Origin: Limnomonas spitsbergensis
Lineage: Eukaryota > Chlorophyta > Chlorophyceae > Chlamydomonadales
Direction: 5' to 3'
Length of the DNA stretch: 64,000 nt
NCBI GenBank assembly: GCA_037349105.1
Contig: JAYJMM010000019.1
Span: forward strand, 2,105,501-2,169,500
The notes below the pieces were generated by a model that was not told the DNA's origin, did no database searches, and saw only the letters and a program-made list of their open reading frames with translations. Positions 47,390 to 58,500 of the stretch are shown one piece after another (the first letter of the stretch is position 1; each line of letters starts with the position of its first letter). Position numbers and translations under genes: made by a program.

Positions 47390-48686
47390 AGGAGCACCAG
47401 CCCGTACTAACACGCTAATAAGGAGTGATACACACCCTTTGCTGAATGCAGAAACTGCTGAGCACAGGGGGGATACGCTTGCTTTTGTGGATTTTTTTTT
47501 TCTTAGAGGCTTTGTTGAGGGCTGGTCTCTAGTGGAACTCAGGTGTTGGACTTGGTCTTCTTTGCCGTCCTGGCCTCTCCTTTAGTTCCTTCCCCCCTCT
47601 CTTCCTTTTAGTTCCTTCTTTACTCCCTTCTGAACAGTTGGGCGCCCACGCGGCCGAGCTTTGAGCGGGCCCAGAGTTGTAACGTTATTCACAGGGGGGG
47701 TACACATCTGTTGCTGAACGTTGAAACTAATTAGCACAGGAGGGATGCACACATTTTGCTGCCAGCTGTCGCACAGAGCGTTTTGTAGACTCGAATTGAA
47801 GCTTGGACTACGGTATCGGCCACAACTCACTTACCAGTGCAAATTTGTAACCGAAAATCTTCTGAAACAAGTTATACGGCCACCTTGCGGGCATGTCATC
47901 TGGCTGTTAGTTGTAACTTTGAATTGATCGGCTGTGGCAAACAATGCACAATGGGGCCCACATGAAGGAATCCACGGAAGCCCCCTTTGTCCTCAACACC
48001 GGGCTGCTGCCTGGATCAGCCACCGCATGGTGTCCAAAGCGTACGCTGCATGGTGTCCATAGCATACGCTACATGGTGTCCACAGCATACCCTGCAAACA
48101 TCCTTGAATTGCGACCGCTACAACCACCCCAAGCATCAGCAGCCTCTGGACAATGCACATGTTCTAATCCCGGACTTTGAATTGTGACGAGGTATTTGAT
48201 AGGGCACACCAAAGCGTTGACCTAAATAATTCTGAATCCCAGCCGAAGGTGTCATTGCAGGTTCCACACATATTTCCACATCACAGCCTATTTCGAAATG
48301 TCAGAAAGCGCATGCCAAAAGAGTAGCAGAAAGCAAGTTTACCGGCACTGAGGGTGTGCACCTTCCTCAGCATCTGGGTCATAGCAATCGTGCCTTCTAA
48401 GTTCTAACCCACACTGCCCGATGGGTCATGAAAGATAGGGGACCAAGGGATCCAAACACAACCCACAGTAAGAGAGTCACAGAGGGGGGGGCATCGTGTC
48501 AAGTATAATTTTTCCACCGAACATTTCATGACTGTGATGTCTTTCAAAGAAAACCAAGCCTTCATGAGGGAACTTAAATACTTCCAGATTTTGTTAATTA
48601 CGCAGAACCCGCAGTGTGTGTTAAGAAGTGCATGAGACTTTGGCAGCGTGCCAGGCTGTCCGCGCCAAGCTCTCAGGCACAAGCCA
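47390..48686. other. Convergent 3' regions between the two genes
   Basis: Holds both 3' UTRs. A 3' UTR block (GATACACACCCTTTGCTGAA ... GAGCACAGGGGGGATAC, 47428-47474) is repeated, decayed, at 47697-47753. TGTAA, the green-algal poly(A) signal, occurs on the + strand at 47678, 47847 and 47914; which one, if any, is used cannot be told. A 21-bp repeat (CATGGTGTCCA(T/C)AGCATACGCT) is at 48028-48095. No gene recognised. Confidence 0.5.
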
Positions 48687-49589
48687 TCACGGAATGTCAG
48701 CCTCCTGTTCCGGTGCCTCGGGCGGCCCCGAGACGGTCCTCCCCGACGCCATGGACTGCACCAGCCGGCCGCCCCCGCTGGACACCTTCTTCATGGGAGG
48801 CATGGAGGACTGAGGCGGCGGCTGGCTGATCAGCGCCCGGCCGCCGCCCGAGTCCTTGCTGGGCTGGTAGAAGTGCGTGTTGCGGCGCGCGGCGAAAGGG
48901 CTGCCGGATCGACTCAGGCCGGCGGCGTCCTGCTGCCGCGCTTCGGGGGAAAGCAGGGCTCTGGTCACGCGGGGAGATGGAAGGACCGCCGCCGCCGCGC
49001 GTTTCATACTACCGCTGGGCCCTAGCAGTGAAACGCCCCGCATGCTGCTTTTTGGCGACATCGAGGCCGACGAGAAGAGCCCCATCTCGCGCCCAGGCAC
49101 GCCCGCGCCGCGCATCAGCGCCTGCACGGCGGCGTTACCCGCCGCCGTGTCGCCTCCGGTCAGGCAACCGTTCCAGTTCGACGCACCGACCCCTGCTCCC
49201 ATCGCCTCGGAGTGTGGCAGACTCTGCATGGGGGAAGGGCCCAGGTGGTAGTGACGTATCGCTTGGTTAGCAGACTCCGAGTGGCGCAGCCCACCGCTGT
49301 GGCTGTTATAACCACCAATGTAACCGCCACTGCCCGCCGCAGCGTCGTAGTAATCGCCGATGTAATTGGACATGTAGAAGGTCGCCTCTTGGCCGGCGCC
49401 AGGGGCCGGTAGTGACTGCAAGCGCGCAACATTGCTCCTCAGTGCAGGGTCGTGGCTGAATGTCATAGCGGCCGGATGGGGTGACCACTGGCTGGAGCTC
49501 CGCATTGCGGTCTGCTCCTCCGCCTTCGTGTCGACGGCAACAAAGACCTTGGGGGACAGAAAGGTGGCGGGGATCAGCGTGCGGTGCTC
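48687..49589 (-). CDS. GLR exon j, C-terminal 300 residues and stop
   Basis: Longest exon of the window. Acceptor ACATGTCAG. Starts EHRTLIPATFLSPKVFVAVD, runs through Tyr/Gly-rich NYIGDYYDAAAGSGGYIGGY and many Ser-Pro/Ser-Gly motifs, and ends PPEAPEQEADIP. GC-rich with strong codon bias, unlike the surrounding DNA, which supports real coding. Function unknown; likely disordered and phosphorylatable. Confidence 0.85.
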   Translation of the reverse strand, partial: EHRTLIPATFLSPKVFVAVDTKAEEQTAMRSSSQWSPHPAAMTFSHDPALRSNVARLQSLPAPGAGQEATFYMSNYIGDYYDAAAGSGGYIGGYNSHSGGLRHSESANQAIRHYHLGPSPMQSLPHSEAMGAGVGASNWNGCLTGGDTAAGNAAVQALMRGAGVPGREMGLFSSASMSPKSSMRGVSLLGPSGSMKRAAAAVLPSPRVTRALLSPEARQQDAAGLSRSGSPFAARRNTHFYQPSKDSGGGRALISQPPPQSSMPPMKKVSSGGGRLVQSMASGRTVSGPPEAPEQEADIP

Positions 49590-52500
49590 CTGACATGTGC
49601 AGCAAACCACTAAGGGCAGGCGGCTTGGGACTCTGGAGCCACCACTGGCCTGATGTGGACCAAAGCTCTGGACTTACGGCCGGGGGACTTAGCAGCAAGG
49701 CTGAAGCAGTAGGGCTTCCTGCAGCCAGGTTCTCCGGCCACAAGAGAGTGTTGTAGCAAAATGTTGTAGCAAAGTGTTGTAGCAAAGTGTTGTAGCAATG
49801 TGTTGTAGCAAAGTGTTGTAGCAAAGTGTTGTAGCAAGGCAGCCAGCTGTCCAGCCAGCGGATTGACTGCGAAGTGTCCATGCCTTCTCCTTGCAGGCGT
49901 CCCCCCTCCCCCATTGCCACACGTCCACCTACACTCACTTTCCCAGCCAACATCTTGGTGTATGCCCTCATCTTGGCCCACGAGCCGCGGTACGTCCTAG
50001 GTCGCAGCCCACCCACCGCCTGGACGCCTTGCCGCCTGCTGCTGGACTGGCGCAGCAGCGGGAGCGACCGCCGCCGCCGCGCGATGGGCTCTGCTGTCGA
50101 GGGCAAGTTTGGGTGTTGGGGAGAGACTGAGGAGCGGAGAAGAGTGACCACCTAGTTTACAAGAGTGACCACCCAGGGCTAGGAGAGGGGCATTGTGGGG
50201 AACACCCCCCCCGGCAGGCTTGCAGGCCCCTGGCAGGCCCACAATCCCCTTGTCAGACCCACAATCCCCTTGTCAGACCCACAGTCCCCCAAGCAGGCCC
50301 CCAGGCCCAATGACAGGCCCACAGTCTAATCGGCAGGCCCTTAGTCCCCCAGACAGGCCCGCAGTTCCCTTGGCAGACCACTAGTGCCCTTGGCAGGCCA
50401 TTAGTCCCCCTTCCAGGCCCACAATCCCTCTTCCAGGCCCACAACCCCCCTTCCAGGCCCGCAGTCCCCCTTCCAGGCCCGCATTCCTATGGGCAGGCCC
50501 GCATTCCCCCTGGCAGGCCCGCAGTCCCCCAGGCGATCAGTCACCTGCTCCGAAACCTCCCACACCTGTCTCTCCAAGGCTCTCCGGAGCCCCGGGTGAT
50601 CCATCAACACATTCGTCCCCGGCAAGCCCGCTGGCAAGCCCTTCGACCGCCTCCGTTGCCTGCCTGCCTGACTGCACCTCTCGCTCGTCCTCGGGAACAG
50701 TAGAAGGCAGGTCGCCGTGGTCCATCATGAGCATGACCGACAGTCCACTGGCCGGACGTTGAAGGCTGGGGGGATACTCCATGCTGTTGCGCCTTCCTGA
50801 CCCGTGCTGCATGGACTGGAAGACATCCTCCCCGGTACCGCAGCTGTTGCCTGATAGAGCAACAGGGTGCCGGATTTTAGAGACAGAAAGAAAGAACCGT
50901 TGGGGGCGTGAGAGGTAAGGAAACAGCGCAGCCTGGGCCGAAGCCACATCCGCGCCGTGAAGTAAGAGAAATAGCATGGGCTAGACATGGACGAGCGCTG
51001 CATGGACTAGACATGGACGAGCGCCGCATGGACTAGATATGGACGAGCGCCGCATGGACTAGACATGGACGAGCGCCGCATGGACTAGACATGGACGAGC
51101 GCCGCATGGACTAGACATGGACGAGCGCCGCATGGACTAGACATGGACGAGCGCTGCATGGACTAGACATGGACGAGCGCTGCATGGACTAGACATGGAC
51201 GAGCGCTGCATGGACTAGACATGGACGAGCGCTGCATGGACTAGACATGGACGAGCGCTGCATGGACTAGCCATGGACGAGCGCTGCATGGACTGGAAGA
51301 CATCCTCCCAGGTGCCGCAGCTGTTGCCTGGCAAAAACATTTGTCGGTATTACAGGAGCTCCCGGACTATACATGGACTTTTGACGTTGCAAGGATTGGA
51401 AGACATCACCCCCCCTTGGTGCTGCAGCCGTTCTCTGTGAGGCATTAGCTGGTTGCAGGGGGTTATAAAAAAACGAGTGTAGAGGTTCTAGGAAAACATG
51501 CTTGGTGAGCTGGAGAGGGGGCCGGGCGTTTCCTGTCTCCGATTGAACCAACCTTTGTCGCTCGCCCAACCCTTGACGGTCAGTGAACATGCCGTATTGA
51601 ACATTCCGTATTGAACTTGCCCCTACCTGAGTCCAGCACATTGAACTTGGGCAGCGGGGTGTCACCGCGTCCCAGCTTGCCGCCTCCCGCCTCCTCCTCC
51701 CCCTCTTCCAGCGGCGGCCCGCCATCCACAAATTCATCATCTTCCACATACACATCCACACCCCGGACGTGGTGTCGATAGATCCCACAGCTGCCGCTAA
51801 GCAGGCCGAAGCCAATGGCGCTCCCTAATACGATCCACAACCCGCTGATCTGCGGGGTGGGTGGGTAGGTGGGTGGGTAGGTTGGGAGGTATAGGTGACT
51901 GGCTGGTAGGGTAGGTGACTGGGTGGGCATCTGGTTGAGTGATTGGGCGGATAGGTCAAAGACTGGGTGGGTGACTGGGAGGGTAAGTGAGTGGGTGACT
52001 GGGTGAGTGGGTGGCTGGGTAGGTAGGTGGGTAGGTAGATGACTGGGTGGGTGCTCATCAGAGAGGAGGGGCAGAAGGGTATTGCTGGGGTATGGAGCAG
52101 CATGCACATCGTCCTGGACCTCATGCCACACTCCATAGCCGGGTCAGACCTTGGCGCCCATTGCCCCAGTGATGGCTGTGTAGTGGCAAGTCAGAGGAGG
52201 TGATTTGGTGCACACTACAGTGATCAATGCTGTCTACACCTCACACAAGCCTCCTTGCCCTTCAGCCCCCTTGTACGTCCGCTCTCGCATTGTACATCCA
52301 CACTTGCATTGAACATCCGCACTTGCATTGTACATCCACACTTGCATTGAACATCCGCACTTGCACTGTACATCCGCACTTGCATTGTACATCCGCACTT
52401 GCATTGTACATCCGCACTTGCACTGTACATCCGCACTTGCATTGTACATCCGCACTTGCATTGTACATCCGCACTTGCATTGTACATCCGCACTTGCATT

Positions 52501-55500
52501 GTTCATCCACACTAGCATTGTACATCCGCACTTGCATTGTACATCCGCACTTGCATTACACATCCACACTAGCATTGTACATCTGCACTTGCATTGTACA
52601 TCCGCACTTGCATTACACAATCACACTTGCATTGTACATCCGCACTTGCATTGTACATCCACACTTGCATTGTACATCCACACTTGCATTGTACATCCGC
52701 ACTTGCATTGTACATCCGCACTTGCATTGTACATCCACATTGTACATCTGCACTTGCATTGTACATCCGCACTTGCATTGTACATCCACACTTGCATTGT
52801 ACATCTGCACTTGCATTGTACATTCGCAGTTGCCTGAAAGACGTGCAGGCTATCAGACCCTTTACCCCTAACCAAACACGTTTGCATCTTCTGTACTGCC
52901 GCACTCACCGGATTGATATGCAGGCTGTTAAACCCTGTACCTGTAAACCAAGCACCCCTGTATCGGTGATGTGAACATCCGTGTACATCTTCTGTACTGC
53001 AGCACTCACCTGATTGACATGCAGGCTCTCAGCTTGAATCAAGGGGACCATGCAGCTGTCCCCAGAGGCGAGAAACTGCTTGTTGAGATTATCCAGTAGC
53101 GATGAAGCCTGGGAGGAGAGGAATGTGGACAGGGGGTGAATGCCATGGGAGGGACGCAGACAAGCGCAAGGGGAGGCGACAAACTGCTTGGTGAGTTTAT
53201 CGTTATCCAGTAGCGATGAAGCCTGGGGCGAAAGGAATGTGGACGAGGGGGGGAATGCCAAGAGAGGAATGTATACAAGGTCATGATAACGGCGCGGATG
53301 TGGCTACGGCCCCAAGCTGCGCTGTTTCCTTAACCTCCAAGCCCTTATAGGGCGTAGCTTTCTTTCTTTCTTATACAAGGGGAGAATGCCATGGGAGGAA
53401 TGTTGACGAAGGGGAGATTGCCAAGAGGGACGCGGACAAGGGCAAGGGGAGGAGACAAAGTGCTTGTTGAGGTTATCCAGGAGGGATGAAGCCTGGGGCA
53501 AGAGTAATGTGGACGAGGGGAGAATGCCACGAGAGGGACGCAGACAAACGCAAGGGAATAAGTAACGTGGTTTATACAAAAACTCGATAATGCAATGCCC
53601 CAACCCACACCATCCAGCAGGGTTCAGACACCTCTCTCTCTAAACCTCATCTGGTTATCGGTCGAGGACTTTTGCATCTGGTTATTTGCATCCCCCCTTT
53701 GTAGCAGCCCCTCCGTAGTATTCAGGCACTGCCTCTCTAGTAGCAGAAAGAGAGAAAGCTACGCTTGCACGTGTGTGAGGGAGGCCAGGGTACTGCGCAG
53801 GAAGGCCAATGCTGCGTCCACACAATAGCCATGGTCCGTCACACGCAGCCTAGTGTGGCGGACTACTTCAGGGTTAAGGGTTTAGGGTCAAGGTTTTAGA
53901 GTTTAGGGTTTGGCCGCACCGTAGCCATGGTCCGCAACATGCAGCCTAGTGTGGCGGACTACTTCAGGGTTTAGGGTTTAGGGTCAAGGGTTAAGAGTTT
54001 AGGGTTTGGCCGCACCGTAGCCATGGTCCGCAACATGCAGCCTAGTGTGGCGGACTAGTTTAGGGTTTAGGGTTTAGCCACACCGTAGCCATGGTCCGCA
54101 ACATGCAGCCTAGTGTGGCGGACTAGTTTAGGGTGTAGGGTTTAGCCACACCGTAGCCATGGTCCGCAACATGCAGCCTAGTGTGGCGGACTAGTTTAGG
54201 GTGTAGGGTTTAGCCACACCGTAGCCATGGTCCGCAACATGCAGCCTAGTGTGGCGGACTAGTTTAGGGTGTAGGGTTTAGCCACACCGTAGCCATGGTC
54301 CGCAACATGCAGCCTAGTGTGGCGGACTAGTTTAGGGTGTAGGGTTTAGCCACACCGTAGCCATGGTCCGCAACATGCAGCCTAGTGTGGCGGACTAGTT
54401 TAGGGTGTAGGGTTTAGCCACACCGTAGCCATGGTCCGCAACATGCAGCCTAGTGTGGCGGACTAGTTTAGGGTGTAGGGTTTAGCCACACCGTAGCCAT
54501 GGTCTGCAACATGCAGCCTAGTGTGGCGGACTAGTTTAGGGTGTAGGGTTTAGCCACACCGTAGCCATGGTCCGCAACATGCAACAAAACCTCTCATCTG
54601 GGCCCTACTTCAGGGTCCAGGGTTTTCAAGCTGACAGTGCAGGTAGAGGTCCAACCTTCTCCGTCTCCGGCCTCTTAACCTTACCTGCGCCGTCAGGACG
54701 CCAAAGTTGAACTCATCAAGCAGGTTGGTAGGCATGTCCTGCAGTGGTACCGCAGCATCCATCACAAAATCGTCTGCTTAATTTTTTTGTCAGTCAATCA
54801 TGTTACTATTTCATCAATCAGAATCTTATTTTGCCATATTAGTTTCAGGAACACAATTCAAATTTGAAACTCATCATGCTGGTCGACCTGTCCTGCGATA
54901 ATGCACCATCATGCCAAAATAAGGAACACGACAATCAAATATTAATATATTATAAACAAAGTGATTTCAAATTTGAAAGTCCAACTTGTCGAGCAGAATG
55001 GATGGCCTGTTCTGCGATGAGTGATGTCCCATCATATACCAATATGAGGAGCCGAATTCAAATCTCATTATCTATACGAAAGCGATTTCAAATTTGAGAG
55101 ATGAAGTCATTGAGAAGCTTGGTTGGCGTGTCCTGCGATGATGCCACATCATCAGCAACATCTGGACACACAGTTCAAAATAAAGAGCATCATGACCATT
55201 TCAAATTCAAAGAGGATCATGCTGGTTGGCATGCCCTGCCATGCTGGTTCGCATGCCGCCCTGACATGATGCCACCAACATAAACATTCAGGAGATGGAA
55301 TCGGCTCGACTTTTTAGCGCACCTCATGACCTCACACAATGGAATCGGCTCGACATCTTAGCGCAACTCATGACTTCACACAATGGAATCGGCTCGACAT
55401 CTTAGCGCACCTCATGACCTCACACAATGGAATCGGCTCGACATCTTAGCGCACCTCATGACTTCACACAATGGAATCGGCTCGACATCTTAGCGCACCT

Positions 55501-58500
55501 CATGACCTCACACAATGGAATCGGCTCGACATCTTAGCGCACCTCATGACCTCACACAATGGAATCGGCTCGACATCTTAGCGCACCTCATGACCTCACA
55601 CAATGGAATCGGCTCGACATCTTAGCGCACCTCATGACCTCACACAATGGAATCGGCTCGACATCTTAGCGCACCTCATGACCTCACTCAATGGAATCGG
55701 CTCGACATCTTAGCGCACCTCATGACCTCACACAATGGAATACCATGCCTCACATATTACACCACTTAATATCACAACTCACATGTCACATATTACACAT
55801 CACACCAGTGCTTTCTTACTGCATGCTTACCAGGGATAGCCCCTGCCCGGTGCATGCTTACTGCATGCTTACCAGGGATAGCCCCTGCCTGGTGCATGCT
55901 TGGTGCATGCTTACCAGGGATTGCTCCTGCCTGGTGCATGCTTACCAGGGATAGCCCCTGCCTGGTGCATGCCTGGTGCATGCTTACCAGGGATAACCCC
56001 TGCCTGGTTCATGCCTGGTGCATGCTTACCAGGGATAGCCCCTGCCTGGTGCATGCTTACTGCATGCTTACCAGGGATAGCCCCTGCCCGGTGCATGCTT
56101 ACCAGGGATTGCTCCTGCCTGGTGCATGCCTGGTGCATGCTTACCAGGGATTGCTCCTGCCTGGTGCATGCCTACTGCATGCTTGGTGCATGCTTACCAG
56201 GGATTGCTCCTGCCTGGTGCATGCCTGGTGCATGATTACCAGGGATTGCTCCTGCCTGGTGCATGCTTGGTGCATGCTTACCAGGGATAGCCCCTGCCTG
56301 GTGCATGCTTACCAGGGATTGCTCCTGCCTGGTGCATGCTTACCAGGGATTGCTCCTGCCTGGTGCATGCTTACCAGGGATTGCTCCTGCCTGGTGCATG
56401 CTTACCAGGGATTGCTCCTGCCTGGTGCATGCCTACCAGGGATAGCCCCTGCCTGGTGCATGCTTACCAGGGATAGCCCCTGCCCGGTGCATGTTTACCA
56501 GGGATAGCCCCTGCCTGGTGCATGCCTACCAGGGATAGCCCCTGCCCGGTGCACGCTTGGTGCATGCTTACCAGGGATAGCCCCTGCCCGGTGCATGCAT
56601 ACTGCATGCTTACCAGGGATAGCCCCTGCCCGGTGCATGCTTACTACATGCTTACCAGGGCTAGCCCCTGCCCGGTGCATGCTTACTGCATGCTTACCAG
56701 GGATAGCCCCTGCCCGGTGCATGCTTACTGCATGCTTACCAGGGATAACCCCTGCCTGGTTCATGCCTGGTGCATGCTTACCAGGGAAAGCCCCTGCCCG
56801 GTGCATGCTTACCAGGGATTGCCCCTGCCTAGTGCATGCTAACCAGGGATTGCCCCTGCCTGATGCATGCTTACCAGGGATTGCTCCTGCCTGGTGCATG
56901 CTTACCAGGGCTAGCCCCTGCCCGGTGCATGCTTACTGCATGTTTACCAGGGATAGCCCCTGCCCGGTGCATGCTTACTGCATGCTTACCAGGGATAGCC
57001 CCTGCCCGGTGCATGCTTACTGCATGCTTATCAGGGATAGCCCCTGCCCGGTGCATGCTTACTGCATGCTTACCAGGGATAGCCCCTGCCTGGTGCATGC
57101 TCACCAGGGCTAGCCCCTGCCCGGTGCATGCTTACTGCATGTTTACCAGGGATAGCCCCTGCCCGGTGCATGCTTACTGCATGCTTACCAGGGATAGCCC
57201 CTGCCCGGTGCATGCTTACTGCATGCTTATCAGGGATAGCCCCTGCCCGGTGCATGCTTACTGCATGCTTACCAGGGATAGCCCCTGCCTGGTGCATGCT
57301 TACCAGGGCTAGCCCCTCCCCGGTGCATGCTTACTGCATGTTTACCAGGGATAGCCCCTGCCCGGTGCATGCTTACTGCATGCTTACCAGGGATAGCCCC
57401 TGCCTGGTGCATGCTTACTGCATGCTTACCAGGGATAGACCCTGCCCGGTGCATGCTTACCAGGGATTGCTCCTGCCTGGTGCATGCCTACCAGGGATAG
57501 ACCCTGCCCGGTGCATGCTTACTGCATGCTTACCAGGGATAACCCCTGCCTGGTTCATGCCTGGTGCATGCTTACCAGGGATAGCCCCTGCCTGGTTCAT
57601 GGTTGGTGCATGCTTATGGCCACATGTGTCTGCGTGGGACATGCTTGCCATTGCACCCTACCTTCTGAAACGCATTATCACAGTCAAAAAAGCGTGCGGC
57701 AACAGGACTGGTACCTGCACCCTGACCATGCGTGCTTGCGTTGTACATGCCTGTCATATGCCCATATGCGCTTGTGTTGAACATACCTGCACCCTGACCA
57801 TGCGTGCTTGCGTTGTACATGCCTGTCATATGCCCATATGCGCTTGTATTGAACATACCTGCACCCTGACCATGCGTGATTGCGTTGTACATGCCTGTCA
57901 TGTGCCCATATGCGCTTGTGTTGAACGTGCCTGCTAGTAGACCAGCACGCATGAATTGAGCTTGCGTTGTATCCCCTGGTTGTACCCCCTGGTTGTACCT
58001 TCTGGTTGTACCCCCTGGTTGTACCCCCTGGTTGTGCAGCCCGTCATATGCCCAATTGCCCATATGTCCTTGCGATAGAAATGCCTGCAATTGACCCAGA
58101 CCCATGATGGACATGCCAGCCACAGCGTCTAGGACATGTCTGCACTTGACCCTACCTTGTGGAATGCTATGCCGTAATCGAAAGGCTCAATGTAGTCACC
58201 CAGGAAACTCAGTTCACCTGCGTTCGGTACAAACAATGGGGCTTGAAGTTCACCTTTGGGCCGCCACTAACCCTAAGCTGGTTTTTCATGAATACAGTAT
58301 TTAAAAGCTGGGTTAGCGGTGGAGAAGCTAGCTTGAACCCAAACAGCATTTGGTGCACAGATGGGTTACAAGTCCCCTCAGGTTCATCAGCAGAGCCAGC
58401 AACAATGGATACCGATCAAGCAGGCCCTCTATGGCTGGGGAAAGCCTTTCCCGGAAAGGCCCCCCCCGCCCGCCTCAGCCTCCTCCTGCCGACGAAGTAA

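Noticed and set aside
54739..54773. GLR exon e extended to an acceptor at 54774
   Set aside because: It would start phase 1 and need an extra exon after exon d. Starting at 54738 joins exon d directly and matches the iGluR alignment.
57655..57716. GLR exon reading TSPVAARFFDCDNAFQK
   Set aside because: Its phase does not fit, and it aligns as a decayed copy of the exon d 3' end and following intron.
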